From assembly GCF_000807255.1 (NCBI RefSeq), contig NZ_CP009268.1, positions 3,192,384 to 3,256,383 on the forward strand: a stretch of 64,000 nucleotides of DNA. Direction: 5' to 3'. Both the position numbers and the translations under genes were made by a program. Origin of the DNA: Clostridium pasteurianum DSM 525 = ATCC 6013 (GTDB lineage Bacteria > Bacillota > Clostridia > Clostridiales > Clostridiaceae). Shown piece by piece: positions 34,744-43,203 of this stretch (positions are counted from its first letter, which is position 1; each line of letters starts with the position of its first letter). Under the pieces are notes generated by a model. It saw only the letters and a list, made by a program, of their open reading frames with translations, was not told the DNA's origin and did not search any database.

Positions 34744-36153
34744 TTAATTTTTAAATATTAATGTCTTTATAACAACAGGGACTACACTGGATATGGGTTT
34801 ACCTATATCCACATAATCTCCATTTTCTACTTTAATTCCATCTATGCAAATTAATTTTTTAGAATCTTTCAAAATATTTTTAATTCTTTGCCCAAGGGCC
34901 TTGGCAAAATCATTTTCTATTATAATAATAACTGGATTATTTCTATTTTTTACTGCATCTAAAATACTTTCAGCAATGATTTTTATATCCTCATAGGATG
35001 GTGACTTGGGACCTTTAAAGGCAAGTGCTACATTTAAACCTTCATATAAATTAATTTTATTTATAATATCATCATTAATAATTCCTCTGCTGTCTTCTGA
35101 CAACTTGATAATTGGTATATTCTTCATTTGCAATATTTCATTATCAAAAACTACTGTACTCCCGCTTATGTCCATAGAGTAACTTCCTACGCCAATTACA
35201 GTAGCTCTTATTTTTTCCTTAGGCTCACTTATTTTAAATCTATTTTTCTTAAAATTATCTCTTATAGAACATCCTAAAAGGGGTCCAATATCACCATATT
35301 GCACAATCTGTTTCCACTGATTTATGATTTTATCACTATATACAAATTCAGAGACTCCACCAGAAAGCATAAAATTCTCAGCTTTCAACTTTTTATTCTT
35401 ATGTCCTATAAAAAGTTCCTCTATGTCTTTATTTAATTCTTCATTCTTTGCAATCTTAACCAGTATATCTGCAAAGACATTGGTGAGTATTTTTAACTGA
35501 TGGATCTGTGGAACATAACCAATTTTTAAATTTAACTTTAAATTTTTTATAAGTGCTAAAATTTTTTCAGATATGTAGGTTATTTTACAATCCTTATCAA
35601 ATTTTATTAATCTTCCTCCAATATCAAGGGCAAAAGCATCTACAACTTCACCAGCTTCAAATAAAACTGTATTTGTAGTTCCACCCCCTATATCAAAATT
35701 AATAACCTTCGATGCAGTATTTTTAGAAAATTCTGCTGCTCCTGATCCATAGCCTGCTAATATAGATTCTAGATCAACTCCAGCTGTAGCTACAACAAAA
35801 TCTCCTGAAAATTCTGAAAGTGCACTTAAAACCTGCTCAGCATTTTCTTTTCTTGCAGTTTCTCCAGTAATTATGATAGCACCTGTAGCTACATCTTCCT
35901 TAGCTATACATGCCTTTTTGTATTCATTATCTATTATTTTTTTAATTTCCTCCAAATTTATTTTTCCTGAAGAAAATAATGGCGTAAAATATATTTTACT
36001 TTTATAGATAATTTTTTTATCTGTTATTTTTACATTTGGTATAGAAAAAGGGCCAGCTATATTATTTACAGTTATCTTACTGAATATTAACTGAGTTGTA
36101 GTAGTCCCAATATCTATTCCAACACTTAATATTTCCTCCTTCAACCTATACAC
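34744..36153 (-). CDS. eutA: ethanolamine ammonia-lyase reactivating factor EutA
   Basis: About 469 residues with an actin/Hsp70-like ATPase fold, the chaperone that removes damaged cobalamin from EutBC. The phosphate-1 loop is SVGIDIGTTTTQL (about 11-23), the phosphate-2 region is NFDIGGGTTNT (about 150-160), and an adenosine-type motif is MLSGGVSEFVY. The start is uncertain: GTG 36153 lies only two bases after one ribosome site (GGAGGGAA), and TTG 36144 is a sensible alternative. First structural gene after the EutV-controlled leader. Confidence 0.92.
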   Translation of the reverse strand: MYRLKEEILSVGIDIGTTTTQLIFSKITVNNIAGPFSIPNVKITDKKIIYKSKIYFTPLFSSGKINLEEIKKIIDNEYKKACIAKEDVATGAIIITGETARKENAEQVLSALSEFSGDFVVATAGVDLESILAGYGSGAAEFSKNTASKVINFDIGGGTTNTVLFEAGEVVDAFALDIGGRLIKFDKDCKITYISEKILALIKNLKLNLKIGYVPQIHQLKILTNVFADILVKIAKNEELNKDIEELFIGHKNKKLKAENFMLSGGVSEFVYSDKIINQWKQIVQYGDIGPLLGCSIRDNFKKNRFKISEPKEKIRATVIGVGSYSMDISGSTVVFDNEILQMKNIPIIKLSEDSRGIINDDIINKINLYEGLNVALAFKGPKSPSYEDIKIIAESILDAVKNRNNPVIIIIENDFAKALGQRIKNILKDSKKLICIDGIKVENGDYVDIGKPISSVVPVVIKTLIFKN

Positions 36154-36189
36154 TTCCCTCCTTTTTTTGATAATCTCAGTAAAATAAAA

Positions 36190-36228
36190 ATGAGCCTAGA
36201 TATACTTGTTCATATATCTAAGCTCCAT
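36190..36228 (-). terminator. EutV-regulated terminator in the eutA leader
   Basis: On the minus strand arms ATGGAGCTTAGATATA (36213-36228) and TATATCTAGGCTCAT (36190-36204), with one bulged G, followed by TTTTTATTTT. Its 5' arm shares bases with the hexaloop hairpin at 36219-36234, so the two cannot form together. Confidence 0.9.
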
Positions 36229-36234
36229 TGCTCA
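36219..36234 (-). promoter_or_regulatory. EutV antiterminator hairpin (second hexaloop)
   Basis: On the minus strand TGAGC-AATGGA-GCTTA: a 5-bp stem with a six-base loop having A at position 1 and G at position 4, the ANTAR RNA-binding pattern. It competes with the terminator. Confidence 0.82.
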
Positions 36235-36243
36235 GCAACATTT

Positions 36244-36261
36244 TTATTAAATTTTTAATAA
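36244..36261 (-). promoter_or_regulatory. linker hairpin between the two hexaloops
   Basis: Perfect inverted repeat TTATTAAA / TTTAATAA with a 2-base centre. It lies in the 64-base linker and, if folded, would bring the two hexaloops closer together. Confidence 0.4.
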
Positions 36262-36298
36262 ATAAAAAGACAGATTTTTAACATTAACTTTCAAAAAT

Positions 36299-36314
36299 AA
36301 CGCTCCGTTGCATT
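36299..36314 (-). promoter_or_regulatory. EutV hexaloop hairpin (first)
   Basis: On the minus strand AATGC-AACGGA-GCGTT: 5-bp stem (one G-U) and hexaloop with A1 and G4. It lies 64 bases before the second hexaloop, a longer linker than in described EutV targets. Confidence 0.7.
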
Positions 36315-36401
36315 ACTTCCATGCTTCATAGTGTATCATAATAATTTATCAATGTAAAGAGCATTTTTGTTAAAAATTAATAATTTTGCTGCGTATTATT
36401 A

Positions 36402-37817
36402 TTAATTTTTAAAATAAAATACAGATTTTGTACCATTTTCATTTGATTGAATATTTATATTCCCATTCAATTTATCTTTTACTATACTCCTTACAATATT
36501 GAGTCCTAAGGTTTCATTTTCTAAAAGCTTCATGTCAAATCCTCTTCCACTATCACTAACTGAAATACTTGAATAGGTCTGGCCGGTGTTTATAGTTATC
36601 TGAATATCTCCTTCATCTTTATCATCAAAAGCGTGTTTAAGTGAATTCTCTATAAATTCATTGACAACTATTGCAATAGATGTGGCTTTATCTGAATTTA
36701 TCTTTAAATTATCTCCACCGAGTTCTATACTTATTTTTTTATTACATTGTATTGAATTTCTAATGGCATTATCTTTTATTTTAGACAATATTGTTTTTAT
36801 ATCCGCATCATCTATACCCTTCTGAGATAAAACCTCATGAGTTGTAGCTATACTCAAAATTCTATTTATACTCTCATCAAAGGCTCTTTTAGCCTCAGCA
36901 TTATCTATTCTTCTGGACTGAAGTCTGAGTATACTTGCTATTGTCTGAAGATTATTTTTAACTCTGTGATGTATTTCTCTAATTGCAACAGCTTTTAAAA
37001 TAAGCTCCTTTTCCTTTTCTTTTATATCTGTTAAATCCTTTATAAGCATGATTATTCCATATACATTATTTAATTTTTTTATAACTGCATATTTGGTTTG
37101 TAAAACAAATTTACCTACATTAGCTTCTAGTACTATGGACTTTTTTTCCTTCATCATATCATGAAAATTTACTTCATTTAAAACTAAATTATCAAAAGAC
37201 ATACCCACTAGTTTATCTTTATAACCTATTTTTCTATATAATTCCTCAGCTTTATAATTTACATAAATACAAACACCTAATTCATTTATTGCTAGAATCC
37301 CATCATTTATCAAATTATATGCCACAGCATTTTCATAATCTGAATCCTTTATATTCATCAACGTTTCCGAAAGCTGTTCTGTAGTTTGAGATAAAATTTC
37401 CACATTGCGGCTTTGAGTTACATCTTCAGTTATGTCCTTTTCCATAATTAAGACACCAATTATCTTATCATCTCTATTTTTAATTGGAACAGTATTTTGT
37501 TTAACTACTATATTTTCCTGAGTTATAGCCTTTAAATCTGTAGTTTCCATTCCTATTTCCAATGTTCTTAGTGCTGCAGGTTCATTTTGCCTTAGAGCAA
37601 TTTTCCCCACAACATAGCTTTTATATAGCGATTTACAGTTTGTAGGCTTTGCTTCCGAAACTACAATTGCAACATCATGATCTCTAGTAAGACAGTCTAT
37701 AAATATATCTCCTTTTACAAGATTTGCAAACATAGGAATTGATTTTTCAATATTCTCTAGTTGAGCTATATCTTCTTTAGACAAATCAGTGTGTAATTTA
37801 CATAGTTTTTTAAGCAT
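36402..37817 (-). CDS. eutW: ethanolamine sensor histidine kinase EutW
   Basis: Soluble kinase of 471 residues. An N-terminal sensor domain (about 1-150, ligand-binding region of PdtaS/EutW kinases) is followed by a PAS domain (about 170-270). A HisKA_2-type phosphoacceptor follows (REIHHRVKNNLQTIASILRL, His near 290), then an HATPase domain with N box NEFIENSLKHAF and G boxes DSGRGF and GLNIV. With EutV it senses ethanolamine and controls antitermination. The 16-base gap to eutV indicates one operon. Confidence 0.92.
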   Translation of the reverse strand: MLKKLCKLHTDLSKEDIAQLENIEKSIPMFANLVKGDIFIDCLTRDHDVAIVVSEAKPTNCKSLYKSYVVGKIALRQNEPAALRTLEIGMETTDLKAITQENIVVKQNTVPIKNRDDKIIGVLIMEKDITEDVTQSRNVEILSQTTEQLSETLMNIKDSDYENAVAYNLINDGILAINELGVCIYVNYKAEELYRKIGYKDKLVGMSFDNLVLNEVNFHDMMKEKKSIVLEANVGKFVLQTKYAVIKKLNNVYGIIMLIKDLTDIKEKEKELILKAVAIREIHHRVKNNLQTIASILRLQSRRIDNAEAKRAFDESINRILSIATTHEVLSQKGIDDADIKTILSKIKDNAIRNSIQCNKKISIELGGDNLKINSDKATSIAIVVNEFIENSLKHAFDDKDEGDIQITINTGQTYSSISVSDSGRGFDMKLLENETLGLNIVRSIVKDKLNGNINIQSNENGTKSVFYFKN

Positions 37818-37833
37818 ATCATATCTCCTAAAT

Positions 37834-38382
37834 TTACTTATATCTAATTATGTTTTTAGAGGTTTCAAATATAGATGCTTGTTTGTCCATACTCATCTTT
37901 CTCAATTTTTTATAGGCATCATTTTCTGTTAAATTATACTTTTCCATGAGAATTTCCTTTGCTGTATGTATTGTTTTAATATTTTCTATCTTATCTTTAA
38001 TATGCTTGATTTCCTTTCCTTTAGCAATGGCAATCTCCACCTGAGGTATAAGCCTGTTTTCATCTATAGGTTTTACAATATATCCTATAGCACCAATTTC
38101 TTTTACCTTGTCTATAAATTCCTTTCCGCTGTATGCTGTAAGCATTATTACTGATTCTACAATATTTTCTTTAATTAAAAGTTCTGCCGCTTGAATTCCA
38201 TCTAATTTAGGCATTTTTATATCCATGAGAACAAGGTCAGGTTTAAATCTCCTACAAAGTTCAACTACTTGTAATCCATTTGACGCCTGCCCCACAACAT
38301 AATATCCAGCAGATGTTAGCATTTCACATATATCCATTCGGGTAATAGGTTCATCTTCTGCTACTATTATTGAACTACTCAT
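37834..38382 (-). CDS. eutV: ANTAR-domain response regulator EutV
   Basis: Protein of 182 residues. The receiver domain (about 1-120) has the phospho-Asp in LVLMDIKMPKLDG (about 54). The C-terminal ANTAR RNA-binding domain (about 125-182) contains KEILMEKYNLTENDAYKKLR and the conserved basic/aromatic helix. After phosphorylation by EutW it dimerises and binds paired hexaloop hairpins in leaders. The predicted target lies between eutW and eutA. The ribosome site GGAGGTGA precedes ATG 38382. Confidence 0.93.
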   Translation of the reverse strand: MSSSIIVAEDEPITRMDICEMLTSAGYYVVGQASNGLQVVELCRRFKPDLVLMDIKMPKLDGIQAAELLIKENIVESVIMLTAYSGKEFIDKVKEIGAIGYIVKPIDENRLIPQVEIAIAKGKEIKHIKDKIENIKTIHTAKEILMEKYNLTENDAYKKLRKMSMDKQASIFETSKNIIRYK

Positions 38383-38656
38383 TTATATAATCACCTCCAT
38401 CATATATTATGATTTAAACATAATTTAATAACAATTACAATGTTTATAGCAAAAAACCAGTATGTTTATTATCATTATGTTAAATCTATATTTTGGTGAC
38501 AATACTTTATAAAAAATATGTAATCTCTATTTCAATTTGAATTTTTATAATCTATTCTTATTATATTGTAATTCATATCAATTATTTTTTATAAAAAACC
38601 TCTCAGTTTTTTCAAATTTTTAACATATGAAATTTCTCCAGGAAAGTATTCAACTA
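38383..38656. other. AT-rich intergenic region, no gene seen
   Basis: 274 bases between the MFS gene end and eutV. It should hold the eutV promoter and the MFS terminator, but no convincing hairpin with T run or sigma-A promoter pair stands out. Confidence 0.35.
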
Positions 38657-39880
38657 TTAAGATTCATTAATTAATCTAGCTTTAAAACCTACTAAAACAA
38701 TAATTATTATAAAAGGTAAAATCAGTGTAAAAAAACCTGCCTTAAAGCTAAACAATCCAAGAATAAAACTTATAATCATAGGTGATATGAATAGTGAGAC
38801 ACCTGTACTAAAAGTTATTATTGTAGAAATATTAGCACTATTACCGGGTATAACTGATATAATTTTATAATTTACAAGATTTAAAAAACCTAAACCCATA
38901 CCAACTAAAAATGAGGCAAAGGATATAAAAATTATATTATAATTTGTAGCCATAATTATAAAAGCAATAATTATAATACAAGAAGAACATATGAATATAT
39001 ATGTAGATTTTAAATAATTTAAAAGATGACCTCCTAAAAATACTACAAATAAATAAGCTATTCCAAGTAAAGCAGTAACTAAAGAAACCGAACTTGATTC
39101 TTTATGCATAAATCCTACCAAAAGTAATACCATCAGTATTCTAAAGCAAGAAGTCAAACCAGAGCTGGCACTTTCACCATAAGCTACAAATAATAATTTT
39201 GGTTTTTTAAGCATTTTTACTAAATTCATAATAGAAGATGTAATTTTCTCACTTTTTTTATGTGTATTAATAGCAATTTCTATTTTAGTTTCAGAGAATA
39301 TTTCAATTAAATTGGCTATTAAAATTATAATAGCAATAAGTATAAAAGTTAAAGTGAATCCCAGTTTATCAGATAAAAAACTTGCTAAAATAGGACCTAA
39401 AATTGTAAGTCCTATACTGCTGCTGCCCTTATACCATCCCATTTGAGATGATTTTAAAAATGGAAGAATTTTAAAACACCAGGAGTTTAAAGCAGTTAAT
39501 CGCGTAGAACATGTTAGACCTTCTATAAATGCAAATAATAATAATATGCTAGGATTATTTGCATTTGTAATTGATAAAACTATTAAAAAACTAAGAAAAC
39601 TACTTGTAATAAAAACTTTTTTTATGCCAAATCTATTTACTAATAAACCCACAGGTATTACTAAGAGAAAATGACTCATTCCACGGCTACCAGTAATTAA
39701 TCCAACTTGAATAGTATCTGCACTTAGCTTTAATGCAAATAATGGTATTAGAAGAGACATAGCACCTACAACTGTACCATAAATAAAAGATTGAAATAAA
39801 AAACTAAAAAATGCTTTATTTGAAATTTCTACATTACTAAATTCATACTGAGAAACTTCACTTTTTGCTAATGACTCCAT
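38657..39880 (-). CDS. MFS transporter
   Basis: Major facilitator protein of 407 residues with about twelve transmembrane segments. It has the loop-2 signature variant GSRGMSHFLLVIPVGLLVNRFG (about 65-85) and a long central cytoplasmic loop with a basic stretch (HKKSEK, about 200). It could export drugs or metabolites. The sequence gives no substrate. Ribosome site GGGGG before ATG 39880. A full copy of hairpin repeat A begins 19 bases upstream of the start codon, between any promoter and the gene. Confidence 0.8.
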   Translation of the reverse strand: MESLAKSEVSQYEFSNVEISNKAFFSFLFQSFIYGTVVGAMSLLIPLFALKLSADTIQVGLITGSRGMSHFLLVIPVGLLVNRFGIKKVFITSSFLSFLIVLSITNANNPSILLLFAFIEGLTCSTRLTALNSWCFKILPFLKSSQMGWYKGSSSIGLTILGPILASFLSDKLGFTLTFILIAIIILIANLIEIFSETKIEIAINTHKKSEKITSSIMNLVKMLKKPKLLFVAYGESASSGLTSCFRILMVLLLVGFMHKESSSVSLVTALLGIAYLFVVFLGGHLLNYLKSTYIFICSSCIIIIAFIIMATNYNIIFISFASFLVGMGLGFLNLVNYKIISVIPGNSANISTIITFSTGVSLFISPMIISFILGLFSFKAGFFTLILPFIIIIVLVGFKARLINES

Positions 39881-39898
39881 TGGAATCCCCCTTTTTGA

Positions 39899-40140
39899 TT
39901 GAAGTAAGTTCTTAATTCAGGTGGGGATTCTTTTACCCCATCTGAATTTTAGAACTGCAAATGCATAGCTTACTTGGCGTCGAACTCCCACTTGAAGAAA
40001 AGCAGAGAACCAAAATCTTTTTTTTGATTTTGTGTGAATCGCTTTCGCAGAGTGCAAGTAGAGAGCCCAAATTTTAATTTGATTTTGTGTGAGGGCTGTA
40101 CAGAGTGCGTGAGAGACTTACGCCAAGTTAGTCAGATTAA
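39899..40140 (+). repeat. hairpin repeat family A, longest copy (242 bp)
   Basis: Starts TTGAAGTAAGTTCTTAATTC. The first hairpin is AGTTCTTAATTCAGGTGGGG against CCCCATCTGAATTTTAGAACT. The second hairpin is ACTTGGCGTCGAACTCCCAC against GAGAGACTTACGCCAAGT. It ends TAGTCAGATTAAA. Between the arms of the second hairpin a segment with CAAAATC...GATTTTGTGTG is duplicated, making this copy longer than the others. Confidence 0.85.
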
Positions 40141-40364
40141 AATAAAAATGGCTAGATTCATTTAAGAACCTAGCCTCCAGATTATCTGGTCAACTTATTA
40201 ATATAAGATTTTCAGAAATAATATTTTATTATGATAATACCATGTTTTATTGAAAAAATATATACAAAAATAAATATTACAGGTAATTTCATAGAATTAA
40301 TAATACATAATTTCTTCATCTAGGATTACCTAAATATTTCATGGGTATGATATAATTACAAGTA

Positions 40365-40470
40365 TATGAAACTTACTAACATATTTCTCAGTATCGACAT
40401 TTTCCATACTTAACATAGTTGTTTAGTTATAGTAGGAACAGTAGATCTGGTAGTCATGAGATAAAAATCT
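40365..40470 (+). repeat. hairpin repeat family B, partial copy
   Basis: Shares ATGAAACTTACTAACA, then CAGTATCG...CATACTTA and the end GGTAGTCATGAGATAAAA with the copy at 23838-24050, but lacks the first hairpin and much of the third. It forms the leader of the FrnE-like gene. Confidence 0.6.
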
Positions 40471-40496
40471 TTTAAATATAAAAGTGAGGTATAACA

Positions 40497-41123
40497 ATGA
40501 AAGTAGAAATTTGGTTGGATTACATCTGCCCATATTCTTATATGGTAAAAAGAAGATTTGAAACTGCACTGGATTCCTTTGAACATAAAAATAAAGTTGA
40601 AATTGTAATTCGCAGTTTTGAGCTAAGACCTGACGCAAAACTAAAGGAAGAAAAGTCTCAGCATGAAATACTTGCAAAAGAAATGGGCACAAGCGTTAAA
40701 GAAGCAAAGGCAATAAACTTGAAACTTGCTTATGCAGCCAAAAAAGCAGGTCTTGATTATAATTTTGAAACAATGATACCTGCTAATACTCATGATGCCC
40801 ATCGTCTTACTCATTATGCTGCATCCAAAAATAAGTCTTTTTTACTCTGTGAGCGTATATTCAAGGCATATTTTACGGATTCCCTATTAATCAGTGACCA
40901 TGAAACACTGGCTTCACTGGCTGAAGAAGTTGGCCTTGATAAAAGTGAAGCTCTTAAGGTTTTAGATAGTACCCAATACTCTGATGCTGTAAAAGAAGAT
41001 ATTAAGAAAAGTGAAGAAATCGAACTAGATTTTGTACCATTTTTCCTCTTTGACGGAAAGTCACATATATCTGGTGATCAGCCTGTTTCAGCACTTAAAG
41101 ATGCTATAGGAAAGGCCTATTAG
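40497..41123 (+). CDS. FrnE-like DsbA-family oxidoreductase
   Basis: Protein of 208 residues with a thioredoxin fold interrupted by an all-helical insert (DsbA/2-hydroxychromene isomerase superfamily, FrnE branch). The active-site region is DYICPYSYMVKRRFE: the motif is CPYS, so only the first cysteine of the usual CxxC is kept. The conserved NTHDAHRLTHYA and FFLFDGKSHISGDQP (with the cis-Pro region) match FrnE homologues. Cytoplasmic, no signal peptide. Possible roles are thiol stress or glutathione-like transfer, not proven. Ribosome site GTGAGGT. It is bracketed by repeats B and A. Confidence 0.87.
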   Translation: MKVEIWLDYICPYSYMVKRRFETALDSFEHKNKVEIVIRSFELRPDAKLKEEKSQHEILAKEMGTSVKEAKAINLKLAYAAKKAGLDYNFETMIPANTHDAHRLTHYAASKNKSFLLCERIFKAYFTDSLLISDHETLASLAEEVGLDKSEALKVLDSTQYSDAVKEDIKKSEEIELDFVPFFLFDGKSHISGDQPVSALKDAIGKAY

Positions 41124-41134
41124 GCGTCTTTACA

Positions 41135-41325
41135 TTGAAGCAAGTTCTTAATTCATATGGGGATTCTTTTACCCAATATGAATTTTAGAACTGCAAATGC
41201 ATGGCTTACTTGGCGTTGAACTCCCACTTTCACAGCATGCAAACAGAGGACCAAAATCTTTTTTTGATTTTGTGTGTGGGCTGTACAGAGTGTGTGGGAG
41301 ACTTACGCCAAGTTAGTCAGGTGAA
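41135..41325 (+). repeat. hairpin repeat family A, full copy (about 190 bp)
   Basis: TTGAAGCAAGTTCTTAATTC at the left. The first hairpin has the variant loop arm ATATGGGG against ACCCAATATGAAT, so compensating changes keep the pairing. The second hairpin is ACTTGGCGTTGAACTCCCAC against GTGGGAGACTTACGCCAAGT. It ends TAGTCAGGTGAAA. It lies 12 bases after the FrnE-like stop. Confidence 0.87.
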
Positions 41326-41389
41326 ATTATATTGAGAAAGTACATATATTTACAAGAATAAAATCTATGTACTTTTCTAAACTTTTAAA

Positions 41390-41767
41390 TTATCTAAGTA
41401 CATACTGAGCTAATGATCTTTGTATATCATATATATTTTTGTCGTTTTTAAACTGTTTTTCAATTGGCATTTGAGTTCCGCTTATCCATATCTTTAATTC
41501 TGATTCCAAATCAAAATTTCCAGTAGTTTCAACACTGAAGTGAGTAATATTCTTATAGGGAATCGAATGATATTGTACCTTTTTCCCTGTTACCCCTTGC
41601 TTGTCTAAAAGAACAAGGCGCTTATCAGTGAATACAAATAAATCTCTTATAAGTTTATATGCTTTTTCCACCTTCTCTTCCTCTACAAATATCTTTTCAA
41701 ATTCTCTTTCCACTCGTTTAATATCAATTTCTGATGCATTGCCCATAAGTCCACTTAAAATTCCCAT
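41390..41767 (-). CDS. PH-domain protein (bPH/DUF1696-like)
   Basis: Small cytoplasmic protein of 125 residues matching the bacterial PH domain group of YvbH-like proteins: MGILSGLMGNASEID at the start, LFVFTDKRLVLLDKQGVTGKKVQYHSIPYKNI in the barrel and a C-terminal helix. No enzymatic motif is seen. Homologues form oligomeric rings, role unknown. Ribosome site AAGGAGATG before ATG 41767. Single gene. Confidence 0.85.
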   Translation of the reverse strand: MGILSGLMGNASEIDIKRVEREFEKIFVEEEKVEKAYKLIRDLFVFTDKRLVLLDKQGVTGKKVQYHSIPYKNITHFSVETTGNFDLESELKIWISGTQMPIEKQFKNDKNIYDIQRSLAQYVLR

Positions 41768-41917
41768 TTAAAATCATCTCCTTAGTTTTATTGAAATTTT
41801 TCATTGATTTAGTTAGCAACTTCTCCATGTAATTACAATAATAATAAATTTCTAGTTTAACCTTACTGCTAAAATTAACATATTACAATCTATACAAATT
41901 ATAAAGAGGGGATACAT

Positions 41918-42119
41918 GTGTACCAACAACCAATAGAACCACATTTTATACTATTCACCGGTATAATCAATCACAAATTTATAACCCATTTACTACATCT
42001 AATCTAGATATAAACTATAATTATATATATCCAATATACAGATATTATAATCGAAAATACGATAATTTTCATATAAAAATTAGGGAAATAGATTTAATAA
42101 ACAAATTGTGTATGCTATG
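41918..42119 (+). pseudogene. possible broken Tyr/Asn-rich spore-coat-like gene
   Basis: After a good ribosome site (GAGGGG about 41907) a GTG start gives YQQPIEPHFILF, then the frame fails. In another frame the sequence continues YNQSQIYNPFTTSNLDINYN, then YIYPIYRYYNRKYDNF, and stops at 42119. The Tyr/Asn/Pro-rich composition resembles the start of the cupin gene at 48705. One or two small indels would be needed to join them, so this is offered as a probable decayed gene only. Confidence 0.35.
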
Positions 42120-42189
42120 ATGTGAACAACATATTGTTTAGACACGATTTACAATTTTGCTTTCCCTGCCTTGCGTCCATCTTACCAGC

Positions 42190-42313
42190 GAGTTATCTTT
42201 ACAAATAATACAATTAATATATTAATAATATTAATTAATATATTAAAATTATTAATAATATAATTAATATAATTAATAAATACATTGACTTTATTAATTT
42301 CCGGGTGTATATT
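42190..42313 (+). promoter_or_regulatory. promoter of the yvl-like operon, with AT-only upstream tract
   Basis: TTGACT (42285-42290), 17-base spacer and TATATT (42308-42313). It is preceded by about 80 bases made almost only of A and T with repeated ATTAAT units (42205-42280), which may act as a curved UP-like element or regulator site. Confidence 0.75.
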
Positions 42314-42347
42314 AAAAGTATAATAGTACATTAGGAAGGTGAAAACA

Positions 42348-42737
42348 ATGAAATATAAAGCCCCGGGGAAATGTCCCGTATGTGGTGAAAAACTTTCAAT
42401 TACCAAACTCAGCTGTCCCAAGTGTTCTACATCCATTGAAGGAGACTTCCAACCCTGTGAATTTTGTCGCCTTCCTGAAGAAGATCTTGATTTTGTCAAG
42501 GTATTCATTAAATGCCGAGGCAATATTAAAGATGTGGAAAAGGAACTTGGCATCTCTTATCCCACAGTCCGCAGTAAGTTAGATACAGTTATAAAAGCTC
42601 TTGGGTTTGAAGTTCCTGCAAAAGATAACCTTAAGGATAAGGATTTAAAAGAAGCAGCCAAAATGGAAATACTTGATCAATTATCAAAAGGTAAAATCAC
42701 CGCTAAAGAAGCAACTGAGAAAATTAAAAATTTATAA
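42348..42737 (+). CDS. DUF2089-family zinc-ribbon regulator
   Basis: About 129 residues. The N-terminal zinc ribbon has two CxxC pairs (CPVC about 9-12, CPKC about 24-27), with a further CEFC near 38. The helical middle (about 50-95) looks like a sigma-70 region 4/HTH DNA-binding segment (CRGNIKDVEKELGISYPTVRSKLD). A C-terminal SHOCT-like helix ends SKGKITAKEATEKIKNL. It probably regulates its own operon. ATG 42348 is chosen over GTG 42339 because AGGAAGGTG is the ribosome site. Confidence 0.85.
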   Translation: MKYKAPGKCPVCGEKLSITKLSCPKCSTSIEGDFQPCEFCRLPEEDLDFVKVFIKCRGNIKDVEKELGISYPTVRSKLDTVIKALGFEVPAKDNLKDKDLKEAAKMEILDQLSKGKITAKEATEKIKNL

Positions 42738-42759
42738 TTAATTTATGGGAGTGTTGAAG

Positions 42760-43203
42760 ATGAGTGAACAACAAAAAATATTGGAAATGATTGAAAAAGG
42801 TCAAATTACAGCTGTTGAAGGTATGGAACTTCTGGAAGCCCTCAACACCACCAAGGAAACTGAACTAATGCAAACCTCTAAAGCTATAACCGGAGCCAAA
42901 TTCAATTATAAATTCTTTAAGGTAAATGTTACCTCTGACAATAATACGGTGAATGTTAAAGTAAATATTCCCATACGCCTGTTAACGACAATCGGTGAAA
43001 TAGCAAGCAAAATGACTACTATGGTACCAGCTGATGCTAGAAAGGAAATGGAAAGCAAAGGTATTGATATCACAAGCATCGATTTTGCTAAAATTATTGA
43101 AGAAATATTGAATGGCACATTGGATGATCCAAATATCGTAGATGTAGAAACCTGGGATGAAGAGCATAAAGCCATGGTAAAGGTAAAAATATATGTTGAA
43201 TAA
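42760..43203 (+). CDS. YvlB-like SHOCT-domain protein
   Basis: About 147 residues. It opens with a SHOCT-like helix (QQKILEMIEKGQITAVEGMELLEAL) that matches the end of the preceding regulator. A DUF4097/adhesin-like beta region (NTVNVKVNIPIRLL) and a helical C-terminus follow. B. subtilis YvlB in the yvlABCD operon has the same organisation. ATG 42760 has GGGAG 8 bases upstream. The upstream in-frame ATG 42745 overlaps that site. Function unknown, linked to envelope stress in relatives. Confidence 0.75.
   Translation: MSEQQKILEMIEKGQITAVEGMELLEALNTTKETELMQTSKAITGAKFNYKFFKVNVTSDNNTVNVKVNIPIRLLTTIGEIASKMTTMVPADARKEMESKGIDITSIDFAKIIEEILNGTLDDPNIVDVETWDEEHKAMVKVKIYVE

Noticed and set aside
39899-40140. 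A CRISPR array in the repeated segments
   Set aside because: Repeats are long hairpins at distant sites with no regular spacer array and no cas genes.
42182-42553. A 123-residue minus-strand frame over the yvl-like promoter
   Set aside because: It runs antisense to the DUF2089 gene and through an AT-only tract, with no ribosome site.
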